9,138 bases of DNA, taken from Chloroflexi bacterium UBA4733. Lineage in GTDB: Bacteria; Chloroflexota; UBA4733. The number at the start of each line of letters is the position of its first letter. Position 1 is the first letter of the stretch. Below the pieces are notes generated by a model that was not told where the DNA came from, did no database searches, and was given only the letters and a program-made list of their open reading frames with translations. The stretch spans positions 1 to 9,138 of the forward strand of contig DHIZ01000327.1 of assembly GCA_002404055.1 (NCBI GenBank). Direction: 5' to 3'. Made by a program: the position numbers and the translations under genes. This document shows, in pieces, positions 1-7,483 of this stretch.

Positions 1-2
1 GC

Positions 3-617
3 CTGGCCGGCATCTTCAGCGCCCTGACCAACGTCGATCTGGACGCCCGGCTGGTCGTCTTCGACACCGCCGATCTGGCCGAGGAGCTGCGACCCCTCGC
101 CATCGGTCTGATCTCCAGCCACGTCTGGACGGCCGCCCGCACCGCCCCGAAGCCGCGTTTGCTGGTGATCGACGAAGCGTGGTCCTTGCTCCGCTATCCC
201 GCCGGCGCGGAGTTTCTGGAGCACCTGGCCCGCCGCGCCCGCAAGCACTACCTGGGGCTGGTGACGATCTCGCAGGACGTGGCCGACTTCCTGGGCGATC
301 CCCACGGCCGCACGGTGCTCGCTACCAGCGCCTGCAAGCTGCTCTTGAAGCAAGACAGCAGCACCCTGGCCGCCCTCTGCGCCCACTATCCCCTCTCGCC
401 GGAAGAGCGGCACTTCCTGCTGCAAGCCGGACGCGGTGAGGGCTTGTTCCTGGCCCGAGGCAGCCGCATGCCGCTCCGGATTGAGGCCTCCACGGCAGAG
501 GACCGGCTCTGCACCACGACGCCACAGGAATTGCTGGCCCTGGCCGGCGCCGGCGGACCGGCACCGGACGGAGCAGATCCCAACCCGGCATTCGCGCTGA
601 ACGGGGCCGTCCGATGA
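3..617 (+). CDS. VirB4/TraC-type conjugation ATPase, C-terminal part (5' end outside window)
   Basis: This is the last 204 residues of a large hexameric ATPase that powers substrate transfer and pilus assembly in type IV secretion. The frame is open from the window edge, so the N-terminal domain and Walker A lie upstream. Seen here: a strand with LVVFDTADL (about residues 17-25), the Walker B segment LLVIDEAW (53-60), the ISQDVADFL segment (about 97-105) that follows Walker B in VirB4/HerA-like ATPases, and a KLLLKQDS strand with a later GEGLFLARG strand. The last ~25 residues are low-complexity Ala/Gly/Pro and probably a disordered tail. The stop codon overlaps an ATG (ATGA at 614-617), but that ATG is not the preferred start of the next gene. 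Family assignment is confident; the exact subtype (VirB4, TrbE or TraC) is not resolved. Confidence 0.85.
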   Translation: MAGIFSALTNVDLDARLVVFDTADLAEELRPLAIGLISSHVWTAARTAPKPRLLVIDEAWSLLRYPAGAEFLEHLARRARKHYLGLVTISQDVADFLGDPHGRTVLATSACKLLLKQDSSTLAALCAHYPLSPEERHFLLQAGRGEGLFLARGSRMPLRIEASTAEDRLCTTTPQELLALAGAGGPAPDGADPNPAFALNGAVR

Positions 618-756
618 TCCCCGCAGACCGGGTTGCGCCCGCAGGCCGGCGGCTCGATCTGGCGCTGGCAGCAACCGCACGCCGCAGTAGGCAAGCTAGT
701 GTGCGAACCGGCCCTACGCGCGACTGTCGTCGCTCTGGGCCGGCCCGCACCGCTTG

Positions 757-775
757 CCAGGGGCCACGCCCCTGG
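757..775. repeat. Perfect GC-rich hairpin upstream of mobC
   Basis: CCAGGGGC (757-764) pairs exactly with GCCCCTGG (768-775) around a CAC loop, an 8-bp stem ending 7 nt before the SD of the MobC-like gene. It lies in the 177-nt gap between the VirB4 stop and the mobC start, the only sizeable gap in the transfer run. It could affect mobC translation or belong to a transfer-origin region. It could also be an ordinary REP-like GC hairpin of the kind common in high-GC genomes. The rest of 618-794 shows no convincing gene. Confidence 0.6.
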
Positions 776-794
776 ACCCCGAAGGAGGAAGCCG

Positions 795-1157
795 ATGTCC
801 CCGCATCTGCCACCCCGCCATGCCCAGGAGCGGCGGGCCTATCGCTTGGAGCTGCACCTGACGGCGGCGGAACGCGCCGCCCTGGTGGAACGGGCGGGCG
901 CCACGACCTGCCCTTCGCTCGCCGCCTACGTGCGGGAAGTGGCGCTCGGGCGCATGCCGGCGGCGGCGATCCCCGCCGTCAACCGCGACACCACCCGCGA
1001 GCTCATCCGCGTCGGGACCAACCTGAATCAGATCGCCTACCAGCTCAACAGCGGCAACGTGGCCACGGTCGAGTTAGGCCGACGGCTGAGTGGGGAACTG
1101 GTCCAGGTCGCCGAGCTGCTCCGCCGGCTGCGGCTGGACCTTGCCAGCGCCCGATGA
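795..1157 (+). CDS. mobC: MobC-like relaxosome accessory protein (ribbon-helix-helix)
   Basis: A 120-residue DNA-binding accessory protein of the relaxosome. Proteins of this family bind near oriT and help the relaxase reach the nic site. The N-terminal half (about residues 16-53) reads as a ribbon-helix-helix: a short basic strand (RRAYRLELHLT) followed by two helices including AERAALVERAGA and SLAAYVREVALG. The second half carries the MobC-type signature NRDTTRELIRVGTNLNQIAYQLN (63-85; key residues R64, N76, N78, Q79) and a final amphipathic helix. The ATG at 795 is chosen because AGGAGG at 783-788 sits 6 nt upstream. An earlier alternative start would read through the hairpin at 757-775 and add residues of no recognisable kind. 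The stop overlaps the relaxase start (ATGA, 1154-1157), implying translational coupling. Confidence 0.85.
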   Translation: MSPHLPPRHAQERRAYRLELHLTAAERAALVERAGATTCPSLAAYVREVALGRMPAAAIPAVNRDTTRELIRVGTNLNQIAYQLNSGNVATVELGRRLSGELVQVAELLRRLRLDLASAR

Positions 1158-2002
1158 TCGGCAAGATCGCCATCAGCGGCGGCGGCTTCGGCGGCCTCTG
1201 CCGCTACGTCATGCGGGAGCGGCCGCAGGACCTGCGGGCCCGGGAGCGGGATGGCCGCTCGCCGGATCACGCCCGCATCGTCGGCGGGACGGTGGCGGGG
1301 AACAACGCCTACGCCCTGACGCAAGAGCTGGAGTGGGCGGCGGCGCTCAACCGCGGTGTCTCCGAGCCGGTGTTCCACGCCAGCTTGCGGCTGCCGGAGC
1401 AGGAGACGGGGCGGCTCAGTGATCGGGACTGGGGGGAGATCGGGCGGGAGTACGCGGAGCGCATGGGCTTCGGCAACGCGCCCTACGTCGTGGTCTGCCA
1501 CGGCCAGGACCACGCCCACATCGTCGCCAGCCGGGTGGACTTCGACGGCGAGCGCGTCGACGCCTGGCGGGACCGCTACCGCTCCCAGGACATCCTGCGG
1601 GACGTGGAACGCCAACGTGGCCTGGAACATCCCCCCGAACGGACGCCGGCGACAGAGCGCGACGCCGACCGGCAGGTGATGCGGGAGGCCATCGACCGGG
1701 CGATCGGGGCAGGAGACGGCACGCGGGCCGGCTTCGACCGGGAACTGGCGCGGGACGGCCTCCTGGCCGAGTGGAAAGAGAGCAACAGGGATGGGCGCAT
1801 CGTCGGCGTGCGCTTCCGCTGGGACGACGCCCTGGAGGAGGAGCGGTGCGTCAAAGGCTCACAGTTGGGCAAAGACTACGGGGGTCGGGCGCTGCACGCG
1901 CGCATTGCCGAGCGCGACCGCAGGCGGGAACTGGAGCGAGACGACGAGCAGTTGCCGGGCCGGGGCGGCCGGGAACGCTCATCGATGGAATGGGAGGACT
2001 GA
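1154..2002 (+). CDS. MOBP-type relaxase / mobilisation nuclease
   Basis: A 282-residue relaxase that would nick one strand at oriT and stay covalently attached to its 5' end during transfer. The N-terminus MIGKIAISGGGFGGLCRYVM holds the probable catalytic tyrosine (Y18). Residues 40-60 (ARIVGGTVAGNNAYALTQEL) and PVFHASLRLP (72-81) match the conserved core of this family. The metal-binding motif III is seen as H116-G-Q-D-H120-A-H122-I-V, followed by SRVDFDGE. The C-terminal segment about 192-245 (FDRELARDGLLAEWKESN, then VRFRWDD and KGSQLGKDYGG) is the common KGS-x-LG relaxase tail. The protein is short for the class and has no helicase or primase extension. It starts in the mobC stop overlap and ends just upstream of the coupling-protein start. 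The same frame is open back to 614, but that extension runs across mobC out of frame and is not credible. Confidence 0.9.
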   Translation: MIGKIAISGGGFGGLCRYVMRERPQDLRARERDGRSPDHARIVGGTVAGNNAYALTQELEWAAALNRGVSEPVFHASLRLPEQETGRLSDRDWGEIGREYAERMGFGNAPYVVVCHGQDHAHIVASRVDFDGERVDAWRDRYRSQDILRDVERQRGLEHPPERTPATERDADRQVMREAIDRAIGAGDGTRAGFDRELARDGLLAEWKESNRDGRIVGVRFRWDDALEEERCVKGSQLGKDYGGRALHARIAERDRRRELERDDEQLPGRGGRERSSMEWED

Positions 2003-2003
2003 C

Positions 2004-3569
2004 ATGCTGTTGACAGTTGTGCGCTGGGTGACGTTTCTGGCCCTGGTTGCCGTGACGACCTACTACGTCCTCCAGACGGGTGGCCACCCCGAAGGGGTCG
2101 CCGTGGCCCGCGATCGCATCACGATCGCCGCCGTGCTGTGGGCGCTCACGCTCCTGCGCAAGCGGCAGCCGGCGACGGCGGTGGGCCTGCACGGCACGGC
2201 GCGCTTTGCGACGAAGCGCGACTTGAAGGGCTTGCTGGTGTGGGGGAAAGAGCGCCGGCCGGGGGCCTTCGTGCTGGGGGCCTTCGGGCGCCGGACCCTG
2301 GCGCTCCCGCCCCAACTGGCGACGCACCACGTGCTCGTCGTCGGCCCGGCCGGCAGCGGCAAGAGCCGCGCCGAGTTCATGCCGAACTGTGCCAGCGCCA
2401 CCGGCAGCTTCGTCGTCACGGACCCGAAAGGGGAGCTGTGGGAATACACCAGCGGCGAGCAGCCCCACGCCTGGCGCTTCGCGCCGCGCGAGCCGGAGCA
2501 GAGCCGGTGTTGCAACTGGATCCCGCTCTGCCAGGACCCGCGCACAGCGGATCTGCTGGCGGCGGCCGCGATGCAGACGGACCGCCCGGGCGGGGGCGAT
2601 CCCTTCTGGCCGCTGGCGGAAGCGCAAGTCTGCAGTGCGCTCTTTGCGCACACGGCGTCCCTGGGCGTCCCGACGCCGGCGACGGCCTACGCCCTCCTGA
2701 CGCAAGGACCGCGCGGCCTCCTGGCGGCGTTGCGGGAGAGCCCGGCGCTGGGCGCCCGCCAGTGCGCGGCGATGCTGGGCGACCTGCGGGTGGAGTTGCT
2801 CGCCTCGATCGTGTTGGGCGTGAGTAATAAGCTGGCCTGGCTGAAGGAGCCGGCCGTCCAGCGTTTCACCAGTGCAGAGTTGACGGCGCCGGACTTTCGC
2901 ATCCTGGCGCAGCAGCCAACAGCGGTGTATTGGGTCTTGCACGAGCAGGATGTCGCCCTCCTGCAACCGCTGTCCAGCCTGTTCTTCACGCTGCTGCTGG
3001 ACCAGCTCGGCAGCGCCAAGCTCCCAGAGCCGGTGCTGCTGATGCTCGACGAGTTTGCCAACCTGGGGGTGCTGCCGCGCTTCCCCACAACCATCAGCGT
3101 GGCGCGGGGCCGGGGCCTCGCCCTGATCCTGGGGGTGCAGGCGCTGTCGCAACTGGAGGGGCTGTACGGCCGGCACGGCGCGGAGACGATTCGGGTGAAC
3201 TGTATGACCAAAGTGGTGCTGCATGGCCTGGACTATCGCGGCGCCGAGGAGATCAGCCACAGCCTGGGCGAGCAGACGGTGCAGCACCAGCAGATCGGCA
3301 GCGACGATCGGTGGAATGAGCAGCACGTCTGCCGGCCGCTGTTGACGGCCGATGAAGTGCGGCGCCTCGACGCGGACGACATGCTCGTGCTCGTGGGTAA
3401 TCGCCATCCGGCCCGGGTGCGGAAGCAGTGGTACACGGCAGCTCCAAGCACAGCCCAGCACAGCAGCCTGGGCCCGGCGCAGCGCTGGACGCCACCCGAA
3501 GGCGGGGACGGGCCGGGAAACGGTCCGCGCCCCGCGCCAGAACCGCGCCACCTGGCCGGGCGGGACTAG
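2004..3569 (+). CDS. virD4: VirD4/TraG-type type IV coupling protein
   Basis: A 521-residue inner-membrane ATPase that recruits the relaxase-DNA complex to the secretion channel. Two hydrophobic segments (about residues 4-24 and 38-51) form the membrane anchor with a short periplasmic loop between. The motor domain then follows: GLHGTARFAT (61-70), Walker A GPAGSGKS (114-121), the VirD4-typical TDPKGELWEYT (139-149), Walker B VLLMLDE (344-350) followed by FANLG, and LGVQALSQLEGLYG (376-389), the characteristic Q-containing motif. The C-terminus after about residue 475 is Pro/Gly-rich and probably disordered. Length fits the family minimum. The ATG at 2004 has GGGAGGA at 1992-1998 at good spacing and begins directly at the first membrane helix. 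An upstream in-frame extension across the relaxase gene is rejected. The gene starts 1 nt after the relaxase stop, so it is part of the same operon. Confidence 0.92.
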   Translation: MLLTVVRWVTFLALVAVTTYYVLQTGGHPEGVAVARDRITIAAVLWALTLLRKRQPATAVGLHGTARFATKRDLKGLLVWGKERRPGAFVLGAFGRRTLALPPQLATHHVLVVGPAGSGKSRAEFMPNCASATGSFVVTDPKGELWEYTSGEQPHAWRFAPREPEQSRCCNWIPLCQDPRTADLLAAAAMQTDRPGGGDPFWPLAEAQVCSALFAHTASLGVPTPATAYALLTQGPRGLLAALRESPALGARQCAAMLGDLRVELLASIVLGVSNKLAWLKEPAVQRFTSAELTAPDFRILAQQPTAVYWVLHEQDVALLQPLSSLFFTLLLDQLGSAKLPEPVLLMLDEFANLGVLPRFPTTISVARGRGLALILGVQALSQLEGLYGRHGAETIRVNCMTKVVLHGLDYRGAEEISHSLGEQTVQHQQIGSDDRWNEQHVCRPLLTADEVRRLDADDMLVLVGNRHPARVRKQWYTAAPSTAQHSSLGPAQRWTPPEGGDGPGNGPRPAPEPRHLAGRD

Positions 3570-3623
3570 CCGGCCAGCCCCTGGGCTCCCCCGCTGACTG
3601 CCACAACCGCCATGGAGGTACCG

Positions 3624-5348
3624 ATGACCAGCACGCCCGACCCGCTCTTGCGCCTCATCCCGGACGCCGTGCCGGCGGAGTTGCGCGCCATTGCCCGCTG
3701 GGTCTGCTGGAAGGCGCGGCCAAAGTCGAACGGCAAGCTGGACAAGCTGCCCTGCAGCCCGCACACCGGCAACGTCGGCGACGCCCACGATCCGGCGGCC
3801 TGGAGCAGCTTCGAGCAGGCGGTGATCGCCATGCGCCGCTACCGGCTGGACGGCGTCGGCATCGTGCTGACCGAAGACGATTTGCTCGTTGGCATCGATC
3901 TCGATGGCTGCATCGATGACGCCGGCGTCATCGCCCCGTGGGCCAGAGCCATCATCGCCGAGCTAGACAGCTACACCGAGCGTAGCCCCTTCGGCCGTGG
4001 CCTGCGGCTCTTCGCCTTTGGCGGCCTGCCACCGGGCCGGCGCAAGGTGGGCGACCTGGAGCTCTACGACGACGCCCGCTTCCTCACCGTGACGGGGCAT
4101 CATCTCGTTGGGACGCGGGCAACGGTGGAAGAGCGCGACTTCGAGCTGCGTGACCTCCACGCGCGGCGTCTTGGTAGCCAGGCCGGCGAGACTGGCCCCG
4201 TCATCGCCGCTCTCAACGAGGTTGACGACGAGCCGCCGGTGCGTCTCGACGCAGCGGGACTTGCTGCCTGGCGGGGAGAGCGCATGGTCTGCAAGGAGGA
4301 CGGGAAGGTGGACCGTTCCCGCACGCTGTACGCCCTGGCCTGCCTCCTCGCCCGCGCCGGCGCCACGGCGCGCACCGTTGCCGCTGCGCTTGCCGAGCGC
4401 GATCGTTCCCTTGGACTGCACAAATACACCGACCGCCGCGACGGCGGCGAACTGGAGTATCAACGGATCGCCCGGCGCGCCGTGGCGGCAGGCGCGGCCT
4501 CACCGGTTGCGGAGCCGCCGCTGGCTGGGACCGGGCAGCAGGCGACCATCGCCCGGCTGGAGGCGGAGGTCCGCCGGCTGCAGGAGGAACTGGCGGCCTT
4601 GTGGGAGCGGCACCGGGCGTTCCTGCAGGTGCTCCAGAACCGCAGCCTCTCGGCGGGGGAACGCCAGGTGGCCCTCGCGGTGTTCATCGCCGTAGCGGCG
4701 GAGCAGAGCCACGCGGAGGAACCGGACGGCTTCGTGCGGGTGCCATTGGGGACCGTAGCGGAGCAGGCGGGCTGCTCACCGCAGCGAGCCAGTGTCCACA
4801 TCGGCGTGCTGGAGAGCGCGGGTGTCGTCGAGAAACGCACCCTGCGGCGGTGGGTGGAGGTGGCGGATCGGGAGACGGGAGAGATCACGTCCCGGATGCA
4901 GTCTGAGCAGTATCTGCGCTTCGTGCGGCCGGCGGCGGAGGCGCTGCAAGCCCTGACGACGATTGCGCCGGAGCGAACGGTGTCCACGGAGGAGACGCCC
5001 AAGCCGAAGACGTGGGGTGGGCACCGAGGTGGGTGCTCCGAGCATCCGGACGCTGGCACGGTCACGCGTTGGACACGCGAATGCCTGGCCTGTGGCAGCG
5101 TGCTGGAGCAAGGGGAGCGCCGGGACGGCGAGGATGCCGTAGGGCTGACCTTTCAAGATGAAAGATCAGCGATCGCGGACGGCACAGATGAACTGGCAAC
5201 GGAGGATGCCGGCGGGCACGTGCTGGCCGCGCGTGATGCAGGATCAGATGCAAATGTGCGGCCGTACCATGGCGTCCCCCCTGTACACACCATAGGCCAT
5301 CAAGATGCAAGATCAGGTAGTGAAGCTGGCGCCGGCGGCACTGGGTGA
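3624..5348 (+). CDS. Primase-polymerase (AEP, NrS-1-like) with winged-helix and possible zinc-ribbon C-terminus
   Basis: A 574-residue protein whose first ~190 residues resemble the bifunctional DNA primase-polymerase (AEP) fold of phage NrS-1 type polymerases and plasmid replication proteins. Seen: RWVCWKARPKSNGKLDKLP (25-43), GVGIVL (77-82), the metal-binding DxD in GIDLDGCI (D92, D94), SPFGRGLRLF (121-130), and the third-motif region ELYDDARFLTVTGHHL (146-161). A basic helical segment follows (about 220-290), then a coiled coil (about 307-335, heptad Leu/Glu), a winged-helix-like region (about 340-435, with TVAEQAGCSPQRASVHIGVL), and C471/H474/C487/C490, which could form a zinc ribbon. No helicase domain is present. 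ATG 3624 is preferred over ATG 3612 because GGAGGT (3614-3619) sits 4 nt before it. The tail after about residue 505 is of repeat-derived composition. Likely role: priming or replicating the element. Confidence 0.8.
   Translation: MTSTPDPLLRLIPDAVPAELRAIARWVCWKARPKSNGKLDKLPCSPHTGNVGDAHDPAAWSSFEQAVIAMRRYRLDGVGIVLTEDDLLVGIDLDGCIDDAGVIAPWARAIIAELDSYTERSPFGRGLRLFAFGGLPPGRRKVGDLELYDDARFLTVTGHHLVGTRATVEERDFELRDLHARRLGSQAGETGPVIAALNEVDDEPPVRLDAAGLAAWRGERMVCKEDGKVDRSRTLYALACLLARAGATARTVAAALAERDRSLGLHKYTDRRDGGELEYQRIARRAVAAGAASPVAEPPLAGTGQQATIARLEAEVRRLQEELAALWERHRAFLQVLQNRSLSAGERQVALAVFIAVAAEQSHAEEPDGFVRVPLGTVAEQAGCSPQRASVHIGVLESAGVVEKRTLRRWVEVADRETGEITSRMQSEQYLRFVRPAAEALQALTTIAPERTVSTEETPKPKTWGGHRGGCSEHPDAGTVTRWTRECLACGSVLEQGERRDGEDAVGLTFQDERSAIADGTDELATEDAGGHVLAARDAGSDANVRPYHGVPPVHTIGHQDARSGSEAGAGGTG
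5144..5170. repeat. 12-bp near-perfect hairpin inside the primase gene tail
   Basis: GCTGACCTTTCA (5144-5155) and TGAAAGATCAGC (5159-5170) pair at 11 of 12 positions around an AGA loop. It coincides with the first of three AAGATG-A-AGATCAG-type boxes and marks where the protein tail loses domain-like composition. It may be a relic of an inserted repeat or a structured mRNA element. Its function is unknown. Confidence 0.6.
5155..5316 (+). repeat. Three imperfect direct copies of an AAGATGMARGATCAG box
   Basis: Copies are at 5155-5169 (AAGATGAAAGATCAG), 5235-5247 (GATGCAGGATCAG) and 5302-5316 (AAGATGCAAGATCAG), spaced about 80 and 67 bp. They fall in the last 200 bases of the primase frame, which otherwise lacks recognisable domains. 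The regular spacing recalls iteron-like binding sites, but three degenerate copies are not enough to call an origin. Confidence 0.45.
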
Positions 5349-5361
5349 GCGAGGAGGCGTG

Positions 5362-5829
5362 ATGACGACGGCTGAACTGCGCGAGGCCGCCCGCGCCTTC
5401 GGCCAGGCGGTGGATATGGCGGCGCGGGGAAGCGGCAACGTCAACGAGCGGCTGGTGCTAGCGTACAAGCACTATTTGGTGAGGCTGCCGCCACTGACGG
5501 TCGCGGTCGCGCTCCTGTTCTGCACCATGCTGGTCCTGGGGATGGGCAACGGCGCCGTGTTTCAGCTCGTACCGCAGCGCTTTCGCGCCGACATTGGCGT
5601 GGTCACCGGCATTGTCGGCGCTGCAGGCGGCTTCGGCAGCTTCCTGCTGCTGAATCTGCTGGGATCGCTCAAGCAGCTAACCGGCAGCTATACTGCCGGC
5701 TACCTTGCCTTTGCCGGCTGCGCCTTGGTAGCCTCCATCGTGCTACGATTGTCCGTGAAGAGCTGGCGGAGCCGGCTTCCCGCGCTGCATCCGGCAGCCT
5801 CATTCGGAGCTACAGCACTGGCGGATTGA
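5362..5829 (+). pseudogene. Chimeric ORF: unknown 42-residue start fused to the C-terminal end of a NarK-type nitrate/nitrite transporter
   Basis: This 155-residue frame has two parts. Residues 1-42 are soluble and unrecognised (MTTAELREAARAFGQAVDMA...). They begin at an ATG with GAGGAGG at 5351-5357, 13 nt after the primase stop, so they look like the next gene of the element operon. From about residue 43 the sequence is clearly the end of a major-facilitator nitrate/nitrite porter: GMGNGAVFQLVPQRFRADIG (60-79), then GIVGAAGGFGSFLLLNLLG (83-101), which resembles the second nitrate-signature helix, then a last membrane helix (about 112-130). A full NarK has about 12 helices and 400 or more residues, so some 75-80% is missing. 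Start and stop are intact, so a product could be made, but a working transporter is very unlikely. The junction is near 5479-5490. It lies 30 bp upstream of hemD. Confidence 0.75.
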
Positions 5830-5859
5830 TCGGCAAGGGCAAAACGGTAAGGGCGCAGC

Positions 5860-6699
5860 ATGGGCGGCTTGATGGGCAAGCGTGTCGCCACGCTCGAAGC
5901 CCGCCGGTCGAGCGAACTCGGTCACCTGCTCACCGCCCGCGGCGCCACCGTGCTCGCGGCACCGGCGGTGGAGGAAGCCCCCCTCGACAATGACGCTGCA
6001 ATCGCCGCAGACTTCGACGCATTCAGCGCGCAGCCTCCCGCTGCCTTCATCTTGCTGACCGGTGTGGGAACACGGCTGCTCTTCGCCGCCGCCGAGCGCA
6101 CCGGACGCGGCCCGACGCTCGGGCGGGTGCTCTCCGAAACGGTCCTGGTCGCCCGCGGACCGAAACCTGTCGCCGCGCTCCGTGCCGAGAATGTGCGGGC
6201 GGATCGTGTCGCGGCGGAGCCATACACATCGGCCGAGGTTCTAGCCCAACTGGCCGGGCTCGATCTGGCCGGTCGAACCGTCGCCGTGCAGCAACACGGC
6301 GGTTCTAGCCAGGACCTCTACCGAGAACTGGAAGCACGGGGGGCAGCGGTCCGGTCACTTACGCTCTACCGTTGGACGTTGCCCCGAGACACCACTCCCC
6401 TCGCCGCATGTATCGTCCAGTTGTGTGCGGGACAGATCGACGTTGTCGCATTCACCAGCCAGGTCCAGGTGACCCATCTATTTCAGGTCGCCGAAGCGCT
6501 CGGGTACGTCGGACCGTTACGCCAGGCATTGAACGACGACACACTTGTGGCAGCCGTCGGTCCGGTCTGCCGGGCGGCCCTGGAGGAACACGGCGTGTAC
6601 GTGGGCCTGGAGCCGCCGCACCCGAAGATGGGGGCCCTCGTCGCCGCCCTTGCTGCCCACTTCGAGGCGATAGATGACCGAGCAACACCTGCCTGCTGA
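5860..6699 (+). CDS. hemD: Uroporphyrinogen-III synthase (HemD-like)
   Basis: A 279-residue cytoplasmic enzyme that would cyclise hydroxymethylbilane with inversion of ring D to uroporphyrinogen III, the branch precursor of haem and sirohaem. Although HemD proteins are poorly conserved, the landmarks are here: RVATLEARRSSEL (8-20), the ILLTGVGTRLLF segment (64-75), ARGPKPVAALR (98-108), PYTSAEVL (121-128), GAAVRSLTLYRW with the conserved tyrosine (Y170), DVVAFTSQVQV (194-204), VAAVGPVCRAALEEHGV (230-246) and the final HPKMGALVAAL (254-264). Length is typical. ATG 5860 has AAGGG at 5849-5853; ATG 5872 is a possible alternative that still begins before the first conserved strand. Neighbouring NarK residues suggest it came from a nitrate-assimilation operon, where sirohaem serves nitrite reductase. 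With narK truncated, its own promoter is uncertain. Confidence 0.85.
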   Translation: MGGLMGKRVATLEARRSSELGHLLTARGATVLAAPAVEEAPLDNDAAIAADFDAFSAQPPAAFILLTGVGTRLLFAAAERTGRGPTLGRVLSETVLVARGPKPVAALRAENVRADRVAAEPYTSAEVLAQLAGLDLAGRTVAVQQHGGSSQDLYRELEARGAAVRSLTLYRWTLPRDTTPLAACIVQLCAGQIDVVAFTSQVQVTHLFQVAEALGYVGPLRQALNDDTLVAAVGPVCRAALEEHGVYVGLEPPHPKMGALVAALAAHFEAIDDRATPAC

Positions 6700-6705
6700 T
6701 TGCAA

Positions 6706-6774
6706 CTCTGGGGAGCGATGGGCAGCCAGTCCTCTAAGCATGTGGCCATAACTTTGGCATGGGTCGCTCCAGAG
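6706..6774 (+). terminator. Possible weak terminator / inverted repeat after hemD
   Basis: CTCTGGGGAGCGA (6706-6718) can pair with TCGCTCCAGAG (6764-6774), an 11-bp stem with a 2-nt bulge and a 45-nt loop, just after the hemD stop. No clear T-run follows, so intrinsic termination is not certain. It might also be the decayed end of a mobile element. Confidence 0.25.
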
Positions 6775-6879
6775 GAGATCGGCTGCAAAAGCATGCCTTT
6801 GTTCTGGCTACGTGTTAGTCCCGTCTCCGCTGCGGCGGTCGCGTCAGAACAATTGTCTTCGGTGTAAGCGCGAGCAGAC

Positions 6880-7095
6880 TCAGCAGCGCTGATGCTCACG
6901 AGCGTTCGGAGTGCCCCAGACGATTGTCCCACCAATGGAACCGAAGAACGACGAGAGCCAGCGGTCCAAAGACTGGCCGATCGTATGGCAAGTCTCTAAC
7001 GAGTAGGAGACAAAGTAGCGGTGGGCGCCAACGACGTAGCCGAAGTACCAGCGCTTGTCGGCGGGCTGGTAGTTTCTGTCGACGAGTCCGTACAA
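6880..7095 (-). pseudogene. Unrecognised reading frame, possibly a gene remnant
   Basis: A 71-codon open minus-strand frame (open up to about 7122 without an ATG) with a non-random look: aromatic-rich, including YGLVDRNYQPADKRWYFGYV and HRYFVSYSLETC, followed by a hydrophobic stretch with SSFFGSIGGTIVWG. The base composition of 6700-7090 is less GC-rich than the flanks, which makes an open frame a little more meaningful. The DKRWYFGY string recalls the middle of some DDE transposases, but no catalytic triad or second matching block is visible, so this is only a suggestion. It has no convincing start or SD and stops within 40 bp of the nearest direct repeat on its upstream side. Treat as hypothetical, probably broken. 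Confidence 0.25.
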
Positions 7096-7129
7096 CGGCC
7101 TGCTGGGATCCGCACACCGACCAGTCGTT

Positions 7130-7279
7130 GCTCACCGCACGGCCCACCCTCCCTCCGCAGCACTCCGTTCCGCTACAGGCAGGACCCCTACGGGCTGCCC
7201 CAGGCCCTCCGCTCCACTCACGCGGCGCTCCGGTCGGGAGCGCCTTCCCGCCACGCACCCGAACCGCCTGGAAAGCGGC
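7130..7279. repeat. About 150-bp interspersed direct repeat, copy 1
   Basis: This matches 7838-7986 closely. The first 29 bases (starting GCTCACCGCACGG) are identical. A divergent patch of about 35 bases with a 1-nt indel follows, then an identical stretch of about 60 bases from CCCTACGGGCTGCC to GAGCGCCTTCC, then a slightly diverged end at AAAGCGGC. No coding signal is shared consistently between the copies. Confidence 0.85.
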
Positions 7280-7354
7280 CACGGCCGCCCTGCGGGCGTC
7301 GGCGCGGCGCGCCACCGAAGGTTCCACCCGACCACCACAGCCAGCGATGGCTGA

Positions 7355-7483
7355 GTGCTGCGACCGACCAGGGTGCAGCCGGTGGTGTTGCCGGTGGGCG
7401 CAGCGGCGACTGTTCCAGAGCGGCGGTCGGAGGCGAGCCTGCGCGATTGGCTGCGGGCGCTGGACGAAGACGAAGCATTATGA
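7355..7483 (+). CDS. Possible small protein, 42 residues (hypothetical)
   Basis: A short frame starting at GTG 7355 (or GTG 7394) and ending at 7483. Its C-terminal part, PERRSEASLRDWLRALDEDEAL, looks like a real acidic amphipathic helix rather than random translation of GC-rich DNA. No good SD precedes either start. It could be a small independent gene or the last piece of a frame-disrupted one. It lies 75 bp upstream of the cysteine-rich protein in the same direction and between the two 150-bp repeats. Function unknown. Confidence 0.3.
   Translation: MLRPTRVQPVVLPVGAAATVPERRSEASLRDWLRALDEDEAL

Noticed and set aside
614..1153. Long upstream extension of the relaxase frame, starting at the ATGA overlap with the VirB4 stop
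   Set aside because: It overlaps the whole mobC gene in another frame, is Arg/Gly/Pro-rich with no conserved motif, and the relaxase core starts exactly at 1154.
1791..2003. N-terminal extension of the coupling protein
   Set aside because: It overlaps the relaxase C-terminus out of frame, and the ATG at 2004 has its own SD directly before the first membrane helix.
1851..3788. A 645-codon open frame on the minus strand opposite virD4
   Set aside because: Its composition (Arg, Gln, Ala, Gly) and exact antisense position to a well-supported gene are typical of high-GC shadow frames.
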